From positions 1-36,615 of the IMG/VR virus record IMGVR_UViG_3300022752_000193: a stretch of DNA of 36,615 bases. One strand, written 5' to 3'. Positions 17,601 to 25,178 of this stretch are shown here, in pieces. Each line of letters opens with the position of its first letter. Within the stretch, counting starts at the first letter, position 1. This DNA comes from a virus. Made by a program: the position numbers and the translations under genes. Under the pieces are notes generated by a model. That model was not told the origin of the DNA, did no database searches, and saw nothing but the letters and a program-made list of their open reading frames with translations.

Positions 17601-19133
17601 ATTGCAACTGCTTTAACCGATGTCTCTCATGGATTTGGATTAGGGGAAGTTGTACAGATATCTGATTGCGCAAACACTAATCTAAATGGAAATCAAACTA
17701 TAACTGAAACTCCGGGCATTTCCTCTTTTAAATTCTCAACTTCAGCAGCAGATGGAGCATATACTGGAGCTGTTGCTTTAAAATCTGAAAAAACAAGAAC
17801 AAGATACAAGATAGAAAGTTTAGGTTTTAATAGTTTAGTAAGAATAAGTAGAACAGATGGAGATAGTCCTTATTTTACAGACTGCGGCATTGCTGTTGAT
17901 GATTATGTAAAAATAAGTGGATCTACTTTCTCATCTGTAAACAATGGCTTCTTTAGAATTTTAGCTATAGATAATAATTCATTTATAATTGAAAATCCAA
18001 ACTTTAAAGAAGAGTTGAACACATTCAAGAAAATAAACAATTTAGATACTCCAGTTATATGGCAGGCCAATGCAACCCAAGTAACAGGTGTTGCGGGTTG
18101 TTTTGCAAATCTGTCTTTAGGGGATTGGGTAAAGAAAAAAGAAGACGAAAATGATTATCTAGTTCAAGTAATAGGATTCAACACTGGAGATCCTTTAACT
18201 GCTACTTCGATTACAATTGGCTCTAGATATCGCGGATCCGATTCCGCTTCAGAGGGTGTTGCTTTAGATCAAGAAAATGACATAGGAAAAGGTATTTATC
18301 TTGACAGCAAAGACGATTTCATCTTCTATTCAGCGGATTCTGTTGTTGCTGGAGATTCTTTAATAATAGATAATCTGTCAAATCCGACTTGGTTTAAGAC
18401 ATCTAATTCTGGTGTTTTTACAATAAAAGAATATGGAACAAAACCAAATTCTAAATCACAATTTGTCAGAGTATATAATTCGGGTGCTGTTTCTCAATCA
18501 GGTATTAGCTTGTCGTCTAACGAAGATGGTTTTTATATACTTGAAAACGAAAACTATAAGTATGAATCTATAAGATCAGTAGAACATGCGGCTATAAATG
18601 AATTCAACGTAAATCAAAGAGTTTTGTATTTAAAACCAATTCATCAAGTGAATAAAATAAGTGATCTATATGGATCGAAGATACAGTCATTAGGCAAATT
18701 AGGTTTTGATGTCGGAGTAACATCTGGCGTAGATGGATATGTCTATTACACGGGTCTCATGCAAACTGTTCAGAGAATTATAGATGGACACGAACCAGAT
18801 GCAGCCAGTTATCCGGGAAGAAGGGCAGTAGGATCTTTGATAGAAGTTCTTCCTCCTTTGATCAAGCCAATAGAAATAACTATAGATGTAACTACTAGAG
18901 ATGGTATAAACTTAACAGATATATCCAATGATATAAAGTCAACCATAATCAATTATATAAACTCATTGGGAGTTGGACAAGATGTTATTCTTTCTGAGAT
19001 TATAGCAAGAGCAATGTCTATAAATGGAGTAAATGCTGTAACATTTACAAATCCAGCTCCGACAAATGAAAGAATTGCCATAGACGATGATCAGAAAGCA
19101 TTTATATCACCAGATCTTATAAGCTTGTCTTGA
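11697..19133 (+). CDS. Giant baseplate J-like wedge protein
   Basis: 2478 residues from ATG 11697, with AAGGGTGAG upstream. The N-terminal region is a normal baseplate J domain: LVRKMIADTPVNDINRGSVL, ALKNSDLDQRAADYGLTR, and the hallmark NALIDGRDTESDDDLRERI near residues 257-275. The normal J C-terminus is at about 2385-2478 (IEITIDVTTRDG, ILSEIIARAMSINGVNAVTF). Between them lie about 2000 residues of beta-rich insertions, against 350-650 residues for the whole protein in simple phages. Insert modules include VGG motifs at 574-583 and 1612-1621, three copies of a YF-x-VWF-type domain (about 1233, 1344, 1788), and FCCH-like beta modules near 1965-2103. J-like proteins (T4 gp6 group) form the wedge ring that opens on contraction. 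The insertions probably decorate the baseplate surface. Confidence 0.85.
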   Translation: MAVTISSYNEILGKLVRKMIADTPVNDINRGSVLLTLLEAVAAQDFENSANILSVLESLSIDALKNSDLDQRAADYGLTRTPASKATGFVTIKDTSISKRSTSLYALKQPPIAGVTVLYVNDASQWNASGGSLYIGRGTQQFEGPIDYSSIVNNGSFYTINLSSAVQYDHLISDYVVDKQNTIDRFISSGTVVKIPANNQNPEVLYSTLRDAVLPAGEDSISGIAIVANQVGSSSNTGINTIVQFSSLPFATASVTNSNALIDGRDTESDDDLRERIKSYTSTLARGTRASILSAIIGVSDSTDGKQVSSATITEPAAIGEPSIVYIDDGSGFQPTFKGQNVDVILSSATGGEEFIQLANFPLPRPQVVNLADGPYSLVDESTISVLIDNAEEQITFKSSQFNNIAAATLQEVANAINDQSINFKCRLTENSTRLLIYPTNYDVEFIQVAPLSSGSSSVLYANSYLKFPTNRYSYITLYKNNTLLSEKEFPATLRTISKSNWAIIGTGDLTIQVDETPAQNRSFTSLDFDGQAFSVLTVSDWVSAFNKKFAGITASATSADQIEISSNKIGSGSSLKIVGGTYSSHMFAGADTYSEGKTSDFALNRQNGNLQLKVKIEQGDTVTAGSADAKGNIVSETSTGVYSLTSDSFERPAEAIVIADGNNTVFRSEVNPIIGTTISISVPSTGKMKITSNVSTLFAQAQIGDFVYISYRGTGSSWLSLENCGLFKICKKGKHTTAGDDSWIMVDNVDAVATASKIVQASEDIQVFSADSYPQIWKGSYLETPGAATFKSINDSIKLNIENVKSSTYKTSSIKLTSSTENDGSIAVPVSVGLMTNLFPSKGSAQLGNQSNIATKATQKDLISYFKRTDHTSAWLDRTLYSDIRGSLSSSSVPPISGSGELLSLNSLLLNSSNIDHDNLINVTSGSNKSQFRNIKEFPSSSSLYTQPETPNTIFDYLSNDELSILESLTISADDSIVFILDGDAVNKTVNVNFWRTGRINSSFAATNTQFSAYDSDNEPGIDFGNEAIWSKTNTNTEFKDYAVWFRSRNWYKTDSDNAGMIIRAKEYGPIGDKYGFKIEYPSLPNQSASIKHFNTSSKTLVTYAFASSDLIPTGITGGTNFSVKNISSNDYRLKFKETYVDFSSLNPENGDIIAITDPNVSSGNRGIFRINAFDAVNRTVDITNADAVVSDEGSPQSYTVTTTQDIVGTPGSITITCTAQGSTTSTVGSGDYFVLRDRYGNKIVFWYAIDNVGSQPTLTGIYQYIKIGTVITGASAASVASATANIVNSAYPDFTANYTSGNSFNVINNFNGPVTLDTSGDSSTGFTYSKVDGASNNTLGGKYFTIHDTNGSVAVWMNVYGEAEPIHGEDRSIQIVIPAGSSASSVANLIKLSLDADSKFDATVASNEVTINNIENGLLSAGNAQTSGFTVSTAQAGVDDEYETISSAPGIKVFPLIENDCQTIATYITQNSSVINAVPITGLSSGKFTKITKEETSPVGYGHSVGNSQINLFDGESFVKTFSNVSPHFTLKKQLTLQNQSSNYDMRTCPNSDTGDLGEFFKLLPKTVKNVKHHLSHKALSQLPIVADVDISNKFRRVQIKSKKLGTSGSVEVVGGRANLGEFSIFGDAQVSDGTIEIKTSAYPSTINTGDLVRIYNEKPAKRLSRLKSTDTIDVEISTNNDTEYVLNKKQINSSYFTSWKVTDVSASTYGVQQGTVWRWEHNEAGGSVQITSTSNGVVSTLPNEYPSSGSTPGTTALEVFNISNGTASTKLTFNISVNSVPNQGDYFTFQNELGYSFAVWFSINANSTQPNGTPYTSATNKIRVDVLSTDTPNTIVSAIQSALVNAGTTFSYKFISSQKSATSLEDVSPGDVLGVWGDGSGFITNFNIRNQSQLTGDGEISNFPIIAVNAQQRYIDVVNPNGVAVSSFTMPTTGGNVEVFPSMGIRWRTKDTSYIYIKNITVSSGIATALTDVSHGFGLGEVVQISDCANTNLNGNQTITETPGISSFKFSTSAADGAYTGAVALKSEKTRTRYKIESLGFNSLVRISRTDGDSPYFTDCGIAVDDYVKISGSTFSSVNNGFFRILAIDNNSFIIENPNFKEELNTFKKINNLDTPVIWQANATQVTGVAGCFANLSLGDWVKKKEDENDYLVQVIGFNTGDPLTATSITIGSRYRGSDSASEGVALDQENDIGKGIYLDSKDDFIFYSADSVVAGDSLIIDNLSNPTWFKTSNSGVFTIKEYGTKPNSKSQFVRVYNSGAVSQSGISLSSNEDGFYILENENYKYESIRSVEHAAINEFNVNQRVLYLKPIHQVNKISDLYGSKIQSLGKLGFDVGVTSGVDGYVYYTGLMQTVQRIIDGHEPDAASYPGRRAVGSLIEVLPPLIKPIEITIDVTTRDGINLTDISNDIKSTIINYINSLGVGQDVILSEIIARAMSINGVNAVTFTNPAPTNERIAIDDDQKAFISPDLISLS

Positions 19134-19140
19134 GGTTTTT

Positions 19141-21243
19141 ATGGCAAATAATCGTAAAGCAAAAGATTTCTTAGCAGACAATCTGAATCCATATTTCAGA
19201 GTCCAGTCTAATCCTAATTGGAAAGCTTTAATAGAAGCCATAGGAGAGTCAGATCAGGATGTAGCTGATCTGGTCCAAGAGGTTCGTAAGCAATTTTTCA
19301 TAAGTTCATCTAGTAGACCTTACATTGATAAATTAGCATCTAACTTAAAAATAAATCGTCCAAGAGTCGTGGGAATGGACGACGAGACGATGAGAAAATA
19401 CATACCTATATTGGCGTATCAACCAAAGCAAGTAAAAATAGTTTTTGATCAACTATTGGATATATTCTTCTTCAAAGAATCTACAACTGCTTTTGTAGAG
19501 TCTGCTGTAAGTGAACCTTTCTTACTTAAAGATGGCTGGGAATTGGCTTATTTAGTAGACAATTATAATTTAGAAGAAATATACTTCAAACAAGAAGACT
19601 TTGAGGATATATCGAATGCAACAGTGGATGAAGTTGTTGCGATAATAAATCGTCAAGCAAAGAATTCTTTTGCAGTTGCATTTGACAATCGTATACAAAA
19701 AAAGAAGTTTATAAGAATTTTTAGCAAAACAATAGGATCTAAAGGATCAGTTGAGATTGTTGGCGGTAGAGCTAATATATCAATCAACTTTCCAGGTTTT
19801 ATAGAGGGATCTGGATCAGGGCCAAACTCTGGTGAAATCTGGAATACCGTTAAGATAGGTGATACTGTCATCATGCAGACAAGCTCACCCGTAGGACTTG
19901 AGAAAATACAAGTAGGCGACATTGCGATAATAGACATGCCTACGTACACTAAAAACAGTGGAAGTTTTATAATTAAAGAGATTGATCTTAGTAATAATTC
20001 TATTAAATTTACAAATCTATTGTCAACACAAGGAGTTTTTGATCATTCCGCAAACCCAGGATATTTTGTCAGATTCATCTCACCTAGAAAAAGTGTAGTC
20101 TATACAAGAGACAATAGATCAATAGTGTGGGAAACATCTCCCGGTGAAATAGTAATAGAGATGCCAGCAACACCGCCAGTTGTTAGAAGAAGATTAAAAG
20201 GTTCTGCTCATTTAAACGGTTTAGTTTCAAGTATGACAAGCAGAGTCTCAGATACCAGTATAGAGATAGACGATGCATCAGAATGGCCCTCTTCTGGATG
20301 CTTTTTATTAGAGCCTTCAGAAGAACTTAAGATGCATATAGAAACTCTGACAGAAGATTTTATATCTTCAAAAAAAATAGAAGGCAGATATGATCATCGT
20401 GAGTTGTACTTCAGCTATGCCAATAAGAATGGAAATGTATTAAATGGAATAACACCAGGCCTGCCCGAGTTATCAGATGTTTTTGAATTCAATATCTCAA
20501 GCATTCAAAGAGATTCAGAAAATGTTGTAACTGTAACAACATTAAATAACCATAATTTTGTAGAAAATCAATCCATATACATATACGAAGTATCGACTGG
20601 ATCTAATTTTAACGGCATATGGAAGATATATGACGTTTCAAGCAATTCTTTTAAATACAAATCTTTTGGCCCTACTGAAAACTCTACTGGTGGAATCGCT
20701 AGAGGGGAATCTATAGGCTTGGCTACCAATGGAAGCAAGGTATGCTTAGCGTCAGCATTGTCTAATACCAATATAATTGGACCAATGTTGTGGGACACTG
20801 GTGCGCCATTTGTGCTGTCTTCTTATATCGCTAAAACTACAGTAGATATAAAATCAGGGAATATAATCTTAAATTTACAAGTAGATCCTGCTAACAACAT
20901 ACCTATTGAGCAAGGTTTTTTAATATTTGATTATGGATTAGAGACTCAAGAAGGACCTGTCAGATATTTGTATAAAGCATCAGATTCTACGATAGTAATG
21001 GATCCTGCGTATGTCTTTCAATACAATCACTCGGCAGGATCTAATGTTGTCGCAATAAGAAGAAAAGGAGCGCAGGTTCTTGGCGGTCTTGGTAAAGAAT
21101 ATGCTTTTTATATTTCAGATCCAAGTGCAGCTAGAGAAGTGTTGAAGCAACTGATATCATCTGTTAAAAGTGTAGGCGTTTATCTTCGTTATATTATTAG
21201 ATATCCTGAGGTCGTATACTCTGAATATGACTTATATGGATAA
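19141..21243 (+). CDS. Tail protein I-like baseplate wedge protein
   Basis: 700 residues from ATG 19141, with GAGGT (19132-19136) overlapping the previous stop. Residues 1-90 look like tail protein I / wedge: LNPYFRVQSNPNWKALIEAI, then SRPYIDKLASNLKINRPRVV and DDETMRKYIPI. The C-terminal about 50 residues (AREVLKQLISSVKSVGVYLR and following) resemble the closing helix-strand of this family. In between are inserted beta modules: a module with TVDEVVAIINRQ and SVEIVGGRAN (203-212), also found in the J-like protein, and an FCCH-like module (about 462-510). I-type proteins partner with J in the wedge and carry the fibres. The gene follows J as in P2-type clusters. Typical members are 180-250 residues, so this one is enlarged by insertions. 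Confidence 0.65.
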   Translation: MANNRKAKDFLADNLNPYFRVQSNPNWKALIEAIGESDQDVADLVQEVRKQFFISSSSRPYIDKLASNLKINRPRVVGMDDETMRKYIPILAYQPKQVKIVFDQLLDIFFFKESTTAFVESAVSEPFLLKDGWELAYLVDNYNLEEIYFKQEDFEDISNATVDEVVAIINRQAKNSFAVAFDNRIQKKKFIRIFSKTIGSKGSVEIVGGRANISINFPGFIEGSGSGPNSGEIWNTVKIGDTVIMQTSSPVGLEKIQVGDIAIIDMPTYTKNSGSFIIKEIDLSNNSIKFTNLLSTQGVFDHSANPGYFVRFISPRKSVVYTRDNRSIVWETSPGEIVIEMPATPPVVRRRLKGSAHLNGLVSSMTSRVSDTSIEIDDASEWPSSGCFLLEPSEELKMHIETLTEDFISSKKIEGRYDHRELYFSYANKNGNVLNGITPGLPELSDVFEFNISSIQRDSENVVTVTTLNNHNFVENQSIYIYEVSTGSNFNGIWKIYDVSSNSFKYKSFGPTENSTGGIARGESIGLATNGSKVCLASALSNTNIIGPMLWDTGAPFVLSSYIAKTTVDIKSGNIILNLQVDPANNIPIEQGFLIFDYGLETQEGPVRYLYKASDSTIVMDPAYVFQYNHSAGSNVVAIRRKGAQVLGGLGKEYAFYISDPSAAREVLKQLISSVKSVGVYLRYIIRYPEVVYSEYDLYG

Positions 21244-21324
21244 GTGTTAGATTAAGAAAATACAATGTATAATTATTAAGGTTCATACTTGAATTTATAT
21301 TTAAGTAACTGATGGAGTTTTAAA
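21244..21324 (+). promoter_or_regulatory. Intergenic leader with -10-like box and AU hairpin
   Basis: This 81-base gap is one of only a few real spacers on the structural strand. It has TATAAT at 21268-21273 without a clear -35 box. A hairpin follows, TACTTGAAT (21286-21294) with ATTTAAGTA (21299-21307), one G-U pair and a 4-base loop. A TGGAG ribosome site precedes the next ATG. A promoter for the fibre genes is plausible but not proven. Confidence 0.35.
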
Positions 21325-24300
21325 ATGGCTGTATTATCTCGATTGTTAATTGGCTCTCAGCAACGTGTTGATTTGCCTGATATTTTAGCAATCGAGTCGT
21401 ATGTCTCGTCTGATTTTAAAAATCTAATCAAATCTCTTGTCGGAACAACTCCAATGGTTCTGAAAGGATTTGAGATAATCGATGCCCCTCTTTCTATTAA
21501 CACAAGAAGCGTATCTATTCGTGTGGCTGATTCTGTTTTATACAACCCACAATCTTCTGCTGGCAGTTTTTTTTACGGATTACAAGAAGGACATCCGCTT
21601 GCTGCACCGCTTGTTCCCGATCTAAGAACAAATGCAACAAATTATGTATATTTAACTCTAACATCTAAAGGCTATGCGCCAGATAGTAGAGCGTTTTGGG
21701 ACGTCGACCTAAACAGCGGAGAAGGTGGTGAATTTAATCAAATTGTCAACACTCAGTCGGTATTAAGGGTTGAGGTTGGAATTTCTGTTTCGACCTTTCC
21801 AGAAGGGACTATTCCAATTGCAAAAATTGAAGTTGGAAGTTCTACCATAACTAAAATAACTGACTGTAGAAACATGATGTTTCGACTTGGAACTGGAGGC
21901 GTCTCTCCAGATCAAATTGGTAGCTATACCTTTAGATCATTGCCAAGTGCTAGCTATTCTAGAGATGAGCCACCGATATCTGTTGATGATTCAACCTCTC
22001 CAACTCCATTCTTTGGCGGCGATAAAAACATCTTCTCATTAAAAGAGTGGATGGATGCTGTGATGACAAAGCTGCTAGAGCTTTCTGGCACTACATATTG
22101 GTACGAATCTGCCCCTACAATAAACTTATTAAACCTATTCGATGATACAGTTGGAAGTTCAATTAAATCAAAAGGCAAATGGACGCACGATGGTTCGACG
22201 CCTGGAAAAGTTACTTGGTCTGAGGATATTGTTTATAGAAAGATGAATGATCCTCGAGATATTATAATTAGAAAAAACGCAACCACCGGCAAGCAGCTTC
22301 AGAATGAAGAAGTAATGTTTATCGAGATGGTACGAGGAAAGCGCATCAATTCTTTAGGTAATCAAGTTGAATTTAAAAACGGAGCAGCATATATAAATGG
22401 ACCAGAGGGTTCTTTTGAGTATCTATCTAAAGGCGATTGGATTAAAAAATTAAGTGATAATGACAATTTATACTTAAGAGTTGAAGATTTTAGAGCGAGT
22501 CAAAACGGAACTGGAAGTCCAACGTCTGCAAATGTTGCTGTTTCTGTAATACTTAGTGGGACTTATCAAGGAACAACAGAATTTTCTTCTGCTGTGTATA
22601 CAAAAGGCGAATATGCAAACGATGATATTCAAATAGCATCTAGATCAGATTCGGAGCCTTGGCTTTTAGGTGGTCAGTTTTATTGGCTTGCAAATCGTTC
22701 AGATACTATTGAAAAAATAGCGAGCATAACCTCATCCTATAAAACTGGCATTACTATAGATAATTCTGATACAAAAAGAGCAAAGATAACAATGATATCA
22801 CACGGTCTATTAGACGGTGACAGAGTTGTTGTTGCAAATGCATCTAGCTACAACGGAACATATCAAGTTGAGGTTGAATCTGCAAATGTTGTGATAATAG
22901 AAACAACTGGAACGTTCCCAACAACAAGCCAGACGAACGCTACTGTTAGTTGGGCAGTTGTGACTACTGCTGCAAGGTCTACGGATTATGGGTATGAATT
23001 AGAATCTGCTAATCATAGTTTCGAATCAAATCAAACTGTAGTTATAGAAAACACTGGCAGTCTGTATGACTCATACAATAACGGTAGATATTTAATAAAT
23101 GTTAGAAGTGATACTCAATTTCAAATTCCATACAATGCGAACACAGCTGTAGGGGCTATTGGAACTGCTTCATGCGCAAGAATTAATTTAAGGACTGAAT
23201 TTGGAGCAGCAAGAGTTATTCAAGGAGAGTCTCTTGATATCAATGAGCCTGATAGTAAAAATATACTAAACTTCATTGGCATGACTTCTTTAGCTCAAAA
23301 CAATCCAGCATATTTTGTTCCAAATGGATATGGCACGCTCGAAGGGTTTGAAAACTTCAACTCAAGTCCTAGTGATAGTCTAACTGAAAGAGTCTCTAAA
23401 CTAACCTCAATGATGGCGGATAGAGTTCAAGACAGAAGTTCTATAGTTGGAAATAGAGTTGTATTTAGAAACGAAACTTCTGGATCTAATCAGATATTAA
23501 CACCATCTGGCGGAGATCTTTTTATAGAAAAACCTGGATCTTTGCAGCAGACAATAGTCATATCTAACTTCACTCTTCCAACTAATAGTGCAGTAGTTGC
23601 CACAGTTGGAAGAGAAGTTGGAACTTCAATCACCCCTGTTGTAGAGTCTCTATACAATCCATATCTACTAGAAGAAAACAAGATAATTCTTTTCTATAGA
23701 TTTAGCGGAACGTCCGTCTATTCCTGGGATGGTGTTGAGATTAAAAATTCCAGTTCATGGACTAGCAACGATCACGAGAATGCTCAAAACAAAAATATAA
23801 CACTTATAGACAAAGCTGGAGTTGCTTTTTGTGCAACAACTTCATCTGCAGGATATATCTACTATAGAAGCCCATCGACATCCGCAGAAATAACAATATC
23901 GATGAATGGTTCTTCTATAACCAATAAGATAGATGCTTATGCTATAAATCAACTAACAACAGCTCAAAGAACCATATCAGACGGACAATCAGTTTGGTTA
24001 AGAATTAACAGAGCAGTGGCTAAAACATTCAATAACATACAAACAAGTTCAACATATCAAGATACCGACGCAAATGGCTCCTTATATATAACAAGCAAAT
24101 CAGATGTCCCAGTGGATGAAGATGTGTTTGTTATATATACATTAGAAAACTTAGGTTTGGTAACTACAAATCATTCTCAATCAGTTGGGAATATATATGA
24201 AGAAAATTATGAAGTTACAACAACAATATCTTCTGGTTCGGAAATTGTTCTTCCAAATGACACTAGAAACAACAATGAATTACAACTGTACATAAAAGGA

Positions 24301-25167
24301 TCTGGTCAGTTAGAAGTTTACTTAAACGGTCAGAAACTTGTATTAGGAACAGATTGGACAGAGCCTGTAGTAACAGCTAATTATGATACTACTAATAAAA
24401 TTATTATACAGCAAAATTTAGTAATAGGCGATGTTCTTACTTTTAGAATAGCTTCTTCCGGTGGTGTTTATTTTGCAGAAACATCTAATTTTGCAACACT
24501 TCAAAGTGCATATAACGCAGGGTCTTTAGTAACAATTGCATCAGGTGATCCGATTGTATTGAATGCAGGATCCAACACTGCACTTCAGATAACTGGAAAA
24601 TTAGAAATCGGAAACGTTGATTTTGGTGATAATTTTAATTTAAATGTTGAAGGAAGTTCTAAATTCTCAAGTCCATCAAAAGATGTTGTTATTGAAGATG
24701 GAAAAATAAAACTATATGAATCAAACTCTTCATCTTCATACATTGGGCTATCTGCTCCGTCTTCTGTTTCTTCTAATATTACCTTTTCTCTTCCAAACTC
24801 ATATGGAACAAATGGTCAGATATTATCAACAAACGGATCCGGTTCTTTATTTTGGGCATCTAGAAACCCAGTTCTTGCTGGAGAAATGTCTAGCTCAAGT
24901 ACTGCTGGTTCCGTTTTAACAGTTGATCCATTAGTATACAGAAGTTTTATAGGTCATGTTTCTGTATTTGTTGCATCTTCAAACTTAGCAGAAACATTTC
25001 ATTTAATTGGCTCTAACAATGGATTAACTTGGAAGATGAGTCAAGCATCAGGCGGCGATTCTGCAAATGTGTCTTTTACTATAAATAATAGTGGTATTTT
25101 AAGCTTTTCTGATCCTGCTGGACAAAGTAAAGTAATAAAATATGACCTATCACTTATGCCTATATAA
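21325..25167 (+). CDS. Large baseplate appendage / tail fibre protein
   Basis: 1280 residues from ATG 21325 with TGGAG upstream. Residues 1-195 form a baseplate-attachment-like head: LVGTTPMVLKGFEI, then NATNYVYLTL, TIPIAKIEVGSSTITKITDC and RNMMF. This head pattern (strand-rich, ending in IxDxRN) is typical of large phage appendage proteins. Residues about 230-256 contain a helical SLKEWMDAVMTKLLEL. FCCH-like modules lie near 484-534 and 555-606. A receptor-module style motif LEVYLNGQKLVLGTDWTE is near 995-1013. The C-terminal part (SPSKDVVIEDGKIKLYE, NITFSLPNSYGTNGQILSTN, SLFWAS) is a fibre tail found in many phages. Probably gp10-like or fibre-connecting; the attached receptor is unknown. 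Confidence 0.65.
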   Translation: MAVLSRLLIGSQQRVDLPDILAIESYVSSDFKNLIKSLVGTTPMVLKGFEIIDAPLSINTRSVSIRVADSVLYNPQSSAGSFFYGLQEGHPLAAPLVPDLRTNATNYVYLTLTSKGYAPDSRAFWDVDLNSGEGGEFNQIVNTQSVLRVEVGISVSTFPEGTIPIAKIEVGSSTITKITDCRNMMFRLGTGGVSPDQIGSYTFRSLPSASYSRDEPPISVDDSTSPTPFFGGDKNIFSLKEWMDAVMTKLLELSGTTYWYESAPTINLLNLFDDTVGSSIKSKGKWTHDGSTPGKVTWSEDIVYRKMNDPRDIIIRKNATTGKQLQNEEVMFIEMVRGKRINSLGNQVEFKNGAAYINGPEGSFEYLSKGDWIKKLSDNDNLYLRVEDFRASQNGTGSPTSANVAVSVILSGTYQGTTEFSSAVYTKGEYANDDIQIASRSDSEPWLLGGQFYWLANRSDTIEKIASITSSYKTGITIDNSDTKRAKITMISHGLLDGDRVVVANASSYNGTYQVEVESANVVIIETTGTFPTTSQTNATVSWAVVTTAARSTDYGYELESANHSFESNQTVVIENTGSLYDSYNNGRYLINVRSDTQFQIPYNANTAVGAIGTASCARINLRTEFGAARVIQGESLDINEPDSKNILNFIGMTSLAQNNPAYFVPNGYGTLEGFENFNSSPSDSLTERVSKLTSMMADRVQDRSSIVGNRVVFRNETSGSNQILTPSGGDLFIEKPGSLQQTIVISNFTLPTNSAVVATVGREVGTSITPVVESLYNPYLLEENKIILFYRFSGTSVYSWDGVEIKNSSSWTSNDHENAQNKNITLIDKAGVAFCATTSSAGYIYYRSPSTSAEITISMNGSSITNKIDAYAINQLTTAQRTISDGQSVWLRINRAVAKTFNNIQTSSTYQDTDANGSLYITSKSDVPVDEDVFVIYTLENLGLVTTNHSQSVGNIYEENYEVTTTISSGSEIVLPNDTRNNNELQLYIKGSGQLEVYLNGQKLVLGTDWTEPVVTANYDTTNKIIIQQNLVIGDVLTFRIASSGGVYFAETSNFATLQSAYNAGSLVTIASGDPIVLNAGSNTALQITGKLEIGNVDFGDNFNLNVEGSSKFSSPSKDVVIEDGKIKLYESNSSSSYIGLSAPSSVSSNITFSLPNSYGTNGQILSTNGSGSLFWASRNPVLAGEMSSSSTAGSVLTVDPLVYRSFIGHVSVFVASSNLAETFHLIGSNNGLTWKMSQASGGDSANVSFTINNSGILSFSDPAGQSKVIKYDLSLMPI

Positions 25168-25178
25168 GGAAGTGATCT

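Noticed and set aside
21244-21324. A small gene in the 81-base spacer
   Set aside because: No start with a ribosome site gives a frame of useful length. The spacer holds a hairpin and a -10-like box only.
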